Shown one piece after another: positions 7,943 to 16,916 of a stretch of DNA of 36,599 nt. A program made the translations under genes and the position numbers. The DNA comes from Gracilibacteraceae bacterium (GTDB lineage Bacteria > Bacillota > Desulfitobacteriia > Desulfitobacteriales > Syntrophobotulaceae): the NCBI GenBank assembly GCA_031270805.1, contig JAISWK010000183.1:1-36599 (forward strand). Direction: 5' to 3'. The notes under the pieces were generated by a model. That model saw nothing but the letters and a program-made list of their open reading frames with translations. It ran no database searches and was not told the origin of the DNA. Within the stretch, counting starts at the first letter, position 1. Every line of letters begins with the position of its first letter.

Positions 7943-9052
7943 TCAGCGGAGATCGAAGACCGCTTTCATGTCCTTCCCCTCGATCATGCTGTCTACGGCC
8001 TCATCGGCCTGCTCCAGCTTGTACTTGGCGGTGACCATGAGGCCCACCGGGTATTTGTCGCGGATGGCGGAGAGAAACTTGAGGGCGCGGTAGAAGTGCA
8101 CAATATCGGCGCTGCCGCTGCCGATAACCGTAACGTTCTTGCCCAGGATATTGAAGGGGGCGAATTCAATCTTCTTCGGGGTGGTCTGGCCGAGGACGAG
8201 GTAGGTCGAACCGCGATCCAGGAAGCTGAAACCCTGCTCGAAGGCGGGCGGGAAGCCGGAACACTCGATCGCCAGTTCGGCGCCGCGTCCGCCCGTCATC
8301 TCCATGACCAGCTTGACCCGTTCGGCATGGTCGGTAACGGTGAAGATGTCGATGGTCTCCGCCGCGCCCCATTTTTTGGCCATGTCGAGACGACCTTGCG
8401 GGCCGCCGACGACGATGACTTTGCCGGCGCCGCTGCAAACCGCGCATAGCAAAGCGTACATGCCAATGGGGCCCGAGCCCTGAACCACCACGGTGTCGCC
8501 CAAGAGCAGCGGTTTGGTGGCCTGCAGTTTGACAAAACCGCTCATGACGGAACGCATCGCGCAGCCCACGCCGATGGCCTCTTCGTCGGTCAGGTTGTCC
8601 GGCACCTTGACCACTTCGGTGCGGTTCATGACGCGGACGTACTCGGCGAAGCCGCCCATCAGTTCCTTCGGGTGAGAGAAGCCGTAGCCGATATTGCGGT
8701 TGCACATGAAAGGCATCCGCATGACCGCGCAATAGTAGCACTCGCCGCAGAAGCGGTGGGCCCACATGATGCGATCACCTTCCTGGAGCGGGGCGCCGGC
8801 CACGTCATGCTTGCGGTCGGGGCCCAGGGCGACGATATGGCCGATCGTCTCGTGCCCGGGGATGAACGGGGGCTTGAACGGGAGAGCGATGCTGCCGTCC
8901 TTCTGGTGCAGGTCGGTGCCGCAGATGCCGGCTAAGTGGACCTTAACCAGAATCTCGTCGCCTTTGATCTCAGGGATCGCGATGTCCTGGATCTCATAGG
9001 GCTGGTTGTAATCAGGCAGAACCACGGCGCGACAGATTTTGGGAATGCTCAT
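7943..9052 (-). CDS. Zinc-dependent alcohol dehydrogenase (MDR family)
   Basis: This 369-residue medium-chain dehydrogenase carries the catalytic zinc site Cys44 (CGTDLH) and His67-Glu68 (GHE). The structural zinc cysteines are 102, 105, 108 and 117 (CGECYYC...C). The Rossmann motif is GSGPIG (192-197). The family interconverts alcohols or polyols and aldehydes or ketones with NAD(P). GGAGG precedes the ATG. It lies between the AOR/MoaD pair and the SMP-30 protein, so alcohol to aldehyde (this enzyme) followed by aldehyde to acid (AOR) is an attractive two-step reading. The exact substrate cannot be read from the sequence. Confidence 0.88.
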   Translation of the reverse strand: MSIPKICRAVVLPDYNQPYEIQDIAIPEIKGDEILVKVHLAGICGTDLHQKDGSIALPFKPPFIPGHETIGHIVALGPDRKHDVAGAPLQEGDRIMWAHRFCGECYYCAVMRMPFMCNRNIGYGFSHPKELMGGFAEYVRVMNRTEVVKVPDNLTDEEAIGVGCAMRSVMSGFVKLQATKPLLLGDTVVVQGSGPIGMYALLCAVCSGAGKVIVVGGPQGRLDMAKKWGAAETIDIFTVTDHAERVKLVMEMTGGRGAELAIECSGFPPAFEQGFSFLDRGSTYLVLGQTTPKKIEFAPFNILGKNVTVIGSGSADIVHFYRALKFLSAIRDKYPVGLMVTAKYKLEQADEAVDSMIEGKDMKAVFDLR

Positions 9053-9114
9053 CTCAGTTTCCTCCTTCTGGCTTGTTCCTTACTGTTCGTAAAACGTAAG
9101 GATGACAAAATATA

Positions 9115-9130
9115 TAGCAAATATTTGCTA
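9115..9130. promoter_or_regulatory. 16-bp perfect palindrome, candidate operator
   Basis: TAGCAAATATTTGCTA is a perfect inverted repeat in the 84-bp gap between the MoaD-like gene and the zinc alcohol dehydrogenase. It ends 63 bp before the dehydrogenase start. On the minus strand a possible -35 (TTGTCA) lies a few bases downstream of it, though no strong -10 is evident. The position and symmetry suit a dimeric regulator controlling an internal promoter for the adh-SMP30-etf genes. The PucR-like protein at 3702-4796 is one candidate. Confidence 0.45.
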
Positions 9131-9136
9131 CCAATA

Positions 9137-9394
9137 TTAACCGCCGCCCAGGGGACGCAGCAATGTCAACTCATCACCGTCCACCAGCCTGTCGGAAAGA
9201 GTCAGCGGCGTACTCCGGCGCAGCACGGTGGAGGTCACGAAGGCCTGAGCCGTGATCTCGCGGCAGATCCGGGGCTGCTGCTCCATACAGGTCTGCAGGG
9301 CGTCAGCCAGCGCTGCGGCGGCGGGCAAGTCAAGCGTCATCTCCGCAATATCCGGGTCGATATCAACTGTGATAAACTTGATCGTCACAATCAT
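9137..9394 (-). CDS. MoaD/ThiS-family sulfur carrier protein
   Basis: This small beta-grasp protein ends in Leu-Gly-Gly-Gly, with the segment VDGDELTLLRPLGGG typical of MoaD/ThiS carriers. Its C-terminal glycine would be adenylated and thiocarboxylated by a ThiF/MoeB-like enzyme and donate sulfur to the pterin dithiolene. Two ATGs are possible. GGAGG sits too close to the first (9400) but at normal distance from the second, so I start at 9394, giving 85 residues. It lies 23 bp downstream of the AOR gene. MoaD-like proteins next to AOR genes are a common arrangement in anaerobes and are thought to serve the tungsten cofactor. Confidence 0.85.
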   Translation of the reverse strand: MIVTIKFITVDIDPDIAEMTLDLPAAAALADALQTCMEQQPRICREITAQAFVTSTVLRRSTPLTLSDRLVDGDELTLLRPLGGG

Positions 9395-9417
9395 AGACAT
9401 ACCTCCAGGGGGAGTAA

Positions 9418-11373
9418 TTATTTCTTTTCGGCTTTCTCCGCTTTCGGGTCGTCTATCTTGGTGCCGGGGGGCATGACGGAGGGAGCGGCCGCCTGGCCGC
9501 CTTCGCCGTAGAGATCGCGGATCACATGTTCCATGCCGCCGACAAACTCCAGCATGTCGCGGCGCGGTACGCCCTCCGCGTCATAACCGATGGCGTTATA
9601 CAAGTTGTCGCCCAGGCGCTCGTAGTCCACTTTGATGCCCTTGAGCGGGCCGCTCTCAAAGACGAATTCCCCTACGCGGTAGGACAGGGTGAAGTCTTTG
9701 CGGCGCAGACCTTCGCGGATATTGAACATCCAGCGCATGGTGAAGGCCCGCATTCCGTAGCGGCGCAGGCGCACAGGATCCTTGTAGCCGACGCCGGTCA
9801 CATACTTCAGCGCGTCAAAGATGGAACCCGGCGGCATCAGGCGGATAGAGAAAATACAGAGGCCGGCGCTGTTGATGAACTCGGTATTGCAGATCTCACT
9901 GACGTCATGAAAACCGGTGACGCGATAGTCGAACTTTTGTTCCATGGTCATCTGATCGTTGGCTTTTGCCAGACCGCCCTTGGTGTGCCGGCCGGGGCTC
10001 GGGTCAAGCTGGAAGGTGCGATCATAGCCGGGAGCGCGGCGGGGATCATGCTGAGCAATCTCAATCCCGCTGGCGACGAAGAGAAACTCATGCCCCTTGC
10101 CGAGTTTGTCGGCGGCATACTGGGATCCGTTGCCAAAGATCTCGCCCAAAGGCCCTTCCTGGCTGGCCACCATTTGGGTAATGGCTACGGCCGCGTCGCC
10201 ATCGCCCCAGTAGGGCTCAATGCCGCCCAGTTCTTCCTTGGTCAGGAGGCCTTGATTGAAACACTCAAAAATCCAAGCCACCGTACCGCCGCAGGAGATG
10301 GTGTCGCAGCCGTACTCGCCGGCGATGTCATTGCACTTGGTGACGGCGACCGAGTCCTTGACCAGGAGACAGGGACCCCACCAGCCTAAGGATTCGTATT
10401 CCGGGCGCGGCACATGCTTCATCGGGTATTTTTCGTCGTCGATGTCCAAAAAGGCCCCACAGCCCAGAGCGCAGCTGTGACAGCGGAAGGTGGCGGATTT
10501 GTACTTTTGGGTTAATTTCGGAGCGCCCAGCTCATCAAAATCCTGCGCGGTCATCCCTACATCTTCAAGGGAGCAGGAGTAGTTCTTGACGCCGGCGTCC
10601 CCGCTGGCGGTGGAGGCCAGGAAGCCGCCGGTGGTGCCAAACGTGCCCATCGGGCCCATGGCCGGGTGGACTTTCAGATGGGCGACCGCCATGCGGTTGA
10701 ACTCGAGCATACCGGCTTTGTCAAATAGTTCAATCTTTTGCTTGCCGCGGCAGACCACGGCCTTCAGCTTCTTGGAGCCAATGACGGCGCCCGTGCCGCC
10801 GCGACCGGCCGCCCGGTGCCCGTCATTCATCACGGCGGCTATGTGGGACATTTTTTCACCGGCCGGGCCGATGAAGGACATCTTGATCCCGTCGTCGCCG
10901 ATGTCCTGGAACATAGCTTTTTCAAACTCCGTGGCACAGAGGCCCCAATATTTGCTGGCGTCGCGGATTTCGGCCTTGCCGTCGTCGATCCAGATATAGA
11001 CCGGGGTTTCCGAGATGCCATTGACGAACACACCGTCATAGCCGGCTTTTTTCAGCTGAGGGCCAAAGTAGCCGCCGGAGTTGGCGTCGTTCCAACCATT
11101 GTAGACCGGTGATTTGGAGACGACCGTATAGCGGCCGCCGAATTGCATGGTGGCATTGTTGTAAGGCCCGGTGACAAAACCGACCATGCTGTCCTCGCCA
11201 AACACATCCGCTCCGGCGGGCATATATTCGTAAAGAATACGCGCGCCCAGAGCCGGGCCGCCGATGAAATCAGCGTACCATTCGAGCGGAATCTCCTTGT
11301 CTTCCAATACTTTGGTCGTAAGGTTGACAAACAGCATTTTACCGATGTGCCCGTAGATCTTCCTCTCTCCCAT
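9418..11373 (-). CDS. aor: Tungsten-containing aldehyde:ferredoxin oxidoreductase
   Basis: This 651-residue enzyme of the AOR family oxidises aldehydes to carboxylic acids with ferredoxin, or reduces acids in reverse. It uses a tungsten bis-pyranopterin and one [4Fe-4S] cluster in the cytoplasm. The cluster cysteines appear as Cys298, Cys301 and Cys305 (CHSCALGC) plus Cys506 (NSAGLC). The pterin-binding segment HRAAGRGGTGAVIGSKKLKA is intact at about 186-205. The C-terminus has a charged tail of about 35 residues beyond the usual end. GGAGG precedes the ATG. The DUF4125 gene overlaps its start by 35 bp and moaD follows after 23 bp. Which aldehyde is used is unknown; the neighbouring zinc alcohol dehydrogenase could produce it. 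Confidence 0.95.
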   Translation of the reverse strand: MGERKIYGHIGKMLFVNLTTKVLEDKEIPLEWYADFIGGPALGARILYEYMPAGADVFGEDSMVGFVTGPYNNATMQFGGRYTVVSKSPVYNGWNDANSGGYFGPQLKKAGYDGVFVNGISETPVYIWIDDGKAEIRDASKYWGLCATEFEKAMFQDIGDDGIKMSFIGPAGEKMSHIAAVMNDGHRAAGRGGTGAVIGSKKLKAVVCRGKQKIELFDKAGMLEFNRMAVAHLKVHPAMGPMGTFGTTGGFLASTASGDAGVKNYSCSLEDVGMTAQDFDELGAPKLTQKYKSATFRCHSCALGCGAFLDIDDEKYPMKHVPRPEYESLGWWGPCLLVKDSVAVTKCNDIAGEYGCDTISCGGTVAWIFECFNQGLLTKEELGGIEPYWGDGDAAVAITQMVASQEGPLGEIFGNGSQYAADKLGKGHEFLFVASGIEIAQHDPRRAPGYDRTFQLDPSPGRHTKGGLAKANDQMTMEQKFDYRVTGFHDVSEICNTEFINSAGLCIFSIRLMPPGSIFDALKYVTGVGYKDPVRLRRYGMRAFTMRWMFNIREGLRRKDFTLSYRVGEFVFESGPLKGIKVDYERLGDNLYNAIGYDAEGVPRRDMLEFVGGMEHVIRDLYGEGGQAAAPSVMPPGTKIDDPKAEKAEKK

Positions 11374-11995
11374 TGTCTAAAACCTCCCTGCTGTGCAATA
11401 TGATTTCTTCCAAAGCCTCCAGCGATTTGCAGCCGTATTTTTCTAACTCCAGGGCAATGGTCTGCATGGCGATGTTCTGCCCTCCGGCCCGGTAACGGTA
11501 CATAAAGTTGCGGTACAGTTGCAAGGTGCGCAAAGAATATGTGGCTAATTCGCCCCGCAGATAGGCGTCCAGCGAGGTGAGGCCAACAGTGCCGGCGTTC
11601 AGGCTGGGCGGGCGCCCGAGGGAAGCCGCCAGCGGATAGCGCCGGGCGAAATCGGCGTAGGCGTCCAGGTGGGCCCGGGTGATGTCCTCAATCAGCGCCT
11701 CTTTTTCCGGGCTGAGCGGCGGCAATCTATGGGCCAGAGCGGCAAATTCCTCCGGCGCGGTGTAACGCATCATGTAGGCATATTTCTCGCTCAGGAGGTT
11801 GCGCCGCTCTTTTTTGGCCTGCCGCAAGTCAGACAGATAGGAGTCGCGTGTCTCATCATCCCAGACCTCAAACTGGCTGCGCCGCATCCGGGCAAAAGTA
11901 TAAAAATCGTCCTGGCAATGAGCGCGCCCCCCGATATTTTGCACCCGCCCGAACATCTCCCACTCCAGGGCAATGATTCTGTCTATTGTATCCAT
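11339..11995 (-). CDS. DUF4125 family protein
   Basis: This 218-residue, mostly helical soluble protein has the features I associate with DUF4125: the opening IIALEWEMFGRVQNIGGRAHC, QDDFYTFARMRRSQF, WDDETRDSYLSDL and NLLSEKYAYMM. There are no membrane segments or classical catalytic motifs. The ATG follows GGGGGG. It sits 22 bp after the DUF4037 gene and its 3' end overlaps the AOR start by 35 bp, implying coupled translation. DUF4125 and DUF4037 genes tend to occur together in Clostridia, and their function is not established to my knowledge. Confidence 0.75.
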   Translation of the reverse strand: MDTIDRIIALEWEMFGRVQNIGGRAHCQDDFYTFARMRRSQFEVWDDETRDSYLSDLRQAKKERRNLLSEKYAYMMRYTAPEEFAALAHRLPPLSPEKEALIEDITRAHLDAYADFARRYPLAASLGRPPSLNAGTVGLTSLDAYLRGELATYSLRTLQLYRNFMYRYRAGGQNIAMQTIALELEKYGCKSLEALEEIILHSREVLDNGREEDLRAHR

Positions 11996-12017
11996 GATTC
12001 CCCCCGTTCCTTGTTGC

Positions 12018-12950
12018 TCACCACCGGGACATTACGGGCAGACCGCGCAATCCTTCGTGCCGGATCCGGGCCGACACCTCCGGGGCGTGATGGAGCAGGA
12101 AGTCGCCGGCAGAGTCGCTCAGGCCGGTTTCGCGCAGTGTCTGGCTGGTCTGGGCGCAGATCGCCTCAATGATCTCTTGCTTGCCGGCCCCGGAACCGGG
12201 CTGGAACAGCGCCCGCAATTGACTGTAAGTCCACGGCGCCAGGTCGCGCAGGCCCCGGTGCGCCCATTTGGCAAAAGGCATGTAGCGCCGGTGGAGCAAG
12301 TAGGTGATCGAACAGGCGGCCCGGCTGAACTCCGCCAGCGCCAACCCGGCGGCTACATCCTCGCCCCGGCGCCGGGCACGGGCATAATTGTACTGACCGG
12401 ACTGGCCCATCCGGGCGGCGCGGGAGGCGATTTTTTTGAGCCGGATATCCTCCGGGTAACAGGGAAGCAGCTGGGCGCGGATACTGCTGAATTCCCCGTA
12501 ATCGTCCACAAAAACTTCACCGTTGGTGGCTGTGGCCAAAAAACTCTCCGGCAGCCGTAACCACTCGCCCAAGGTGCGGGGCGCCCGGTTCAAGCCGATA
12601 AAACGCTGATAGTATTGGCTGGTAGGCAGCGCGGACAGGCGCTGGTCGCCCTGGGTCCTGATATTACGCTTGCGGTAACCCCTATACTCGCCCGGCAGTC
12701 TGTCGTAGGCCGCCCGCAAGGCGTCGCCGACGGCGGCTTCGTCCTCGTCGCTGAGCCAGAGGCAGAAGCCCGGGCCGAAGTCGTGGTCCCGTGACCATTG
12801 GTCGTCAAAACCGAAGCACTCGGAACCCTCGCCCGCCAAACCGCAGGCAATGCGGGCGGCATAGCGAGGAAATTGGAGGGCGATCATCGGGCGCCCATAT
12901 TCTTCATAATAGCCACGGGCCAATTCCATTCCGGTCATATGGCCGGGCAT
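12018..12950 (-). CDS. DUF4037 protein with nucleotidyltransferase-like motif
   Basis: This 310-residue protein has the DUF4037 hallmark: GLAGEGSECFGFDDQWSRDH directly followed by DFGPGFCLWL (about 38-67). The Gly-Ser...DD...D pattern is reminiscent of the polymerase-beta nucleotidyltransferase fold, and a helical C-terminal half follows. The start is uncertain: ATGs at 12950, 12938 and 12929 are all in frame, and GAAGGG directly abuts the first. It lies 23 bp after the sigma-54 activator and 22 bp before the DUF4125 gene. A TPR protein, a frequent companion of this pair as I recall, is encoded at 27105-28046. Its molecular role is unknown. Confidence 0.75.
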   Translation of the reverse strand: MPGHMTGMELARGYYEEYGRPMIALQFPRYAARIACGLAGEGSECFGFDDQWSRDHDFGPGFCLWLSDEDEAAVGDALRAAYDRLPGEYRGYRKRNIRTQGDQRLSALPTSQYYQRFIGLNRAPRTLGEWLRLPESFLATATNGEVFVDDYGEFSSIRAQLLPCYPEDIRLKKIASRAARMGQSGQYNYARARRRGEDVAAGLALAEFSRAACSITYLLHRRYMPFAKWAHRGLRDLAPWTYSQLRALFQPGSGAGKQEIIEAICAQTSQTLRETGLSDSAGDFLLHHAPEVSARIRHEGLRGLPVMSRW

Positions 12951-12973
12951 CCCTTCGGAAACAGATTATGCGC

Positions 12974-14359
<1,386 letters not shown>

Positions 14360-14550
14360 CTTTACATCCTTTTGTTATAGGCTTACTTTTGCCGACACAA
14401 ACACGGGCCCGCGCAAGCAAGATGTCATTAAACAGCAAGAATCCTGGTTGCGAGAGAAGTCGGCGTCAGATGGCATGAAAGATGTTCTGATTATGATCTT
14501 TATTATTATTGTTATTTAATTTGAGTGAAAACGGAAAGTGCATTGAGCCC

Positions 14551-14580
14551 ATTATATCATGGTTTTTGCCTATAGTCTAA
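14551..14580 (-). promoter_or_regulatory. Sigma-70-type promoter of the sigma-54 activator gene
   Basis: On the minus strand TTAGAC (14575-14580) is followed after 18 bp by a perfect TATAAT (14551-14556). The predicted start near 14543 would give a leader of about 180 nt before the activator ATG. It is the best vegetative promoter in the window and fits constitutive production of the regulator. Confidence 0.65.
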
Positions 14581-14659
14581 TTTTGCGCCCGGCGGCGCTC
14601 TGGCGGTGATGATGGAGCGGAGACCGCCCCGGCGTTCGCGAGAGATGTCGGGCGACATC
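14581..14659 (-). terminator. Hairpin-rich 3' region of the GRE operon
   Basis: Directly at the stop of the last acyl-CoA dehydrogenase gene is GATGTCG-gg-CGACATC (14644-14659). Further along are GGCGGT/ACCGCC (14602-14628) and a small GCGCC/GGCGC hairpin. None is followed by a U-tract on the minus strand. They may still block transcription or protect the 3' end, because an independent promoter for the next gene begins right after. Apart from these hairpins and the promoter, 14360-14657 holds no gene that I can support. Confidence 0.3.
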
Positions 14660-15758
14660 AGGCCACCGTTTTCTGAGCGATGTCGAGGATGACGGACTGC
14701 CCGCCGCCATGGAAAAGGCTGATGCCTTTCATGTCGGTAAGTAGCGGCGCGATGCCTAAGTCGAGGCTAAAGCCATAGCCGCCGTGAATCTGCATTGCAT
14801 CGAGGACGGTTTGCTCGCCGGTACTCTGAGCGAAGCCGCGGGCGACGCTGGCCGCGAGGCTGAAGTCCTCCCCGTCGTCTTTGAGCGCGGCCGCCTTATA
14901 GGCCAACAGGCGGGCCGCTTCACTGTTCATCTTCATCTTGCCCAGCATCACCTGGATGGCCTCGAACCGGCTGATCGGGCGGCCGAATTGTACGCGCTGG
15001 GCGCCGTAGGTCATACTCTTAACTAAGGCGGTTTCTTGCAGGGCGGCGGCAATCATCGCGATGGCGACGTCGTGGAGAGCCATGGCTTCCGCCGCGATCT
15101 GCCGGCCTTGACCGGGTTGGCCCAGCAACTGGGCAGCCGGGATGGCGACGTTATCCAGGGCCAGGTCACAGACCCGCAGGCCGCTCAGCCCCATCATGGC
15201 CTGGGCGCCGCCCCAGCTGAGGCCGTCGGCGTCGCCGTCGACGACAAAGGCGCTCAATTCGTTCTCGGCTGTGCGGGCCAAGACAATCAGGGCGCTGTCC
15301 CCGCCATAGCAGGGCACATAAGATTTGGCGCCGTTCAATATATAGCTCTCGCCCTCCAGGCGGGCGGTGGTCGTGATCAGGCCATAGTCCACGCCGGGTT
15401 TGCCCTCGGCGCAAGCAAAAGCCCCGATCTTAGCGCCGCTTAACAGGGCAGGCAGAAAAGCCCTCCTAGCCTGTTCGGCGCCATATTTTTCCACAACATT
15501 CAGGGCGAGGCAGACATGCCCGGCGTAGATAAAAGCGGTGACCGGCGAAACTTTGGCCAGCTCTTCGACACAAATCAGAAAACTGGTGCAATCGCAGGCC
15601 AGGCCGCCGTACTCCTCGCCGGCCATAATGCCGAGGGCGTCCATGTCAGCCAAATCCTTGACTACTTGATATTTGTCCTCTTGGGCCAGGGATTCGGCCG
15701 CAAATTCCCGGATACTCTGGCTGAGCAGAGCCTGTTCCTCAGTGAATTGGAAATCCAT
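14658..15758 (-). CDS. Acyl-CoA dehydrogenase homologue lacking the usual catalytic Glu
   Basis: This 366-residue protein has the full acyl-CoA dehydrogenase fold: MDFQFTEEQ start, a FAD/substrate region around FACAEGKPGVDYG, RVQFGRPISRFEAIQ, and MQIHGGYGFSLDLGIAPLLTDM. At the C-terminal position where most members have YEGT-x-Q with the catalytic Glu, this protein reads LFHGGGQ, so His350 stands where Glu is expected. It may use another base, catalyse a different reaction, or act as a partner of the next enzyme. Of two nearby ATGs, the second (15758) has GGGGG at correct spacing. It lies 15 bp after the second dehydrogenase gene and is the last gene of the GRE operon. Confidence 0.9.
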   Translation of the reverse strand: MDFQFTEEQALLSQSIREFAAESLAQEDKYQVVKDLADMDALGIMAGEEYGGLACDCTSFLICVEELAKVSPVTAFIYAGHVCLALNVVEKYGAEQARRAFLPALLSGAKIGAFACAEGKPGVDYGLITTTARLEGESYILNGAKSYVPCYGGDSALIVLARTAENELSAFVVDGDADGLSWGGAQAMMGLSGLRVCDLALDNVAIPAAQLLGQPGQGRQIAAEAMALHDVAIAMIAAALQETALVKSMTYGAQRVQFGRPISRFEAIQVMLGKMKMNSEAARLLAYKAAALKDDGEDFSLAASVARGFAQSTGEQTVLDAMQIHGGYGFSLDLGIAPLLTDMKGISLFHGGGQSVILDIAQKTVA

Positions 15759-15773
15759 ATACATCCCCCTTGT

Positions 15774-16916
15774 TCAAGTGCCTGCCAGCGTGGCCCCGCC
15801 GATGACAATCCGCTGAATCTGATTTGTGCCTTCATAAATCTGCATGACTTTGACGTCGCGCATTAATTTTTCCACCGGCGATTCCTTCATAAAGCCGTAG
15901 AGGCCAAAGATCTCCACCGCCAGGCAGGCCACTTGCGTCGCTGTGTCGGTACAGAAGAGCTTGGCCATAGCCGCCGCTTGGCTAAAAGGCTGGTGCGAAT
16001 CCTTGAGGAAGGCCGCCCAATAATACATATTCCGCGCCGCCGCCACTTGGGTCGCCATATCGGCGACTTTGAACTGGATGTCCTGCGAGCGGCTGAGCGG
16101 TTTGCCGTTCCTGGTTTCGGTGCGGGTGAATTGGACGACTTCTTCCAGCGCCCGTTGGGCCAGACCTACGGCCATGGCCGCCTGGTTGATCCGCCCGGAA
16201 TCGAGTCCGCCCATAGCCAGCTTGAAACCGATGCCTTCCCGGCCGATCAGCTGAGATTTGGGAACACGCAAGTCGTTCAGAATCAGCTCCACGGTGTTGG
16301 AGGCGCGGAGGCCCAGTTTGTTCTCGTGCTTGCCGATTTTGAGGCCGGGCGTACCGGCTTCGACATAGAAAGCCGAGAGGCCTTTGGTACCCAGGCTGGG
16401 GTCGGTGGAGGCGATGATGCAGAAAACACTGGCGTAGGCGCCCGTGGTGATAAAGCATTTGCTGCCGTTGAGGACATAGCAGTCCCCGGCGGCGACGGCG
16501 CGGGTGGCCACCGCCGCGGCGTCGGAACCGGCGCCGGGCTCAGTCAGGGCAAAGGCGCCCAGCTTGCCGTCAGTGAGAAATTGGAACCACGCTTTTTTCA
16601 GTTCGTCGGAACCGCCCAGCAGCACCGGGTAGGAAGAAAGCCCATTGCCGCCCAGGCAGGTGGCGACGCCGATACAGCCGCGGCCCAATTCTTCCGTGAT
16701 GAGGCCTATGGTCAGCGCGTCATAGCCGGGTCCGCCATACTCGGCGGGGACGCAGGTCTGGAGATAGCCTTGTTGGCGCGCTTCATCAATGATCGGGGTC
16801 GGAAACTCGCCCTTTTCGTCGAATTCTTTTACTTGGGGGATAACGCAGCTGTCGACGAAAGCCCGGGTTTTTTGCTGGATTGCTACTTGTTCCGGCGCTA
16901 AATTCAGGTTGAACAC
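15774..16916 (-). CDS. Acyl-CoA dehydrogenase
   Basis: This 380-residue flavoenzyme oxidises an acyl-CoA to the 2-enoyl-CoA and passes electrons to ETF. Family segments are FALTEPGAGSDAAAV (FAD binding), CFITTGAYA, GLRASNTVEL, FG-like helix residues around ETRNGKPLSRSQDIQFKVADM, and the canonical catalytic QIYEGTNQIQR with Glu362. The start is GTG with AAGGAAGG upstream, and it overlaps the end of the GlmL-like gene by 13 bp. The chain length and shape of its substrate are unknown. Given the mutase and CoA-transferase, a branched or carboxylated acyl-CoA is plausible. Its neighbour at 14658-15758 lacks the catalytic Glu. Confidence 0.93.
   Translation of the reverse strand: MFNLNLAPEQVAIQQKTRAFVDSCVIPQVKEFDEKGEFPTPIIDEARQQGYLQTCVPAEYGGPGYDALTIGLITEELGRGCIGVATCLGGNGLSSYPVLLGGSDELKKAWFQFLTDGKLGAFALTEPGAGSDAAAVATRAVAAGDCYVLNGSKCFITTGAYASVFCIIASTDPSLGTKGLSAFYVEAGTPGLKIGKHENKLGLRASNTVELILNDLRVPKSQLIGREGIGFKLAMGGLDSGRINQAAMAVGLAQRALEEVVQFTRTETRNGKPLSRSQDIQFKVADMATQVAAARNMYYWAAFLKDSHQPFSQAAAMAKLFCTDTATQVACLAVEIFGLYGFMKESPVEKLMRDVKVMQIYEGTNQIQRIVIGGATLAGT

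Noticed and set aside
9100-9136. Sigma-54 promoter before the zinc alcohol dehydrogenase (TTGGTAGCAAATATTTGC)
   Set aside because: The GG to GC spacing is 14 instead of 12 and the element is explained better as a palindrome.
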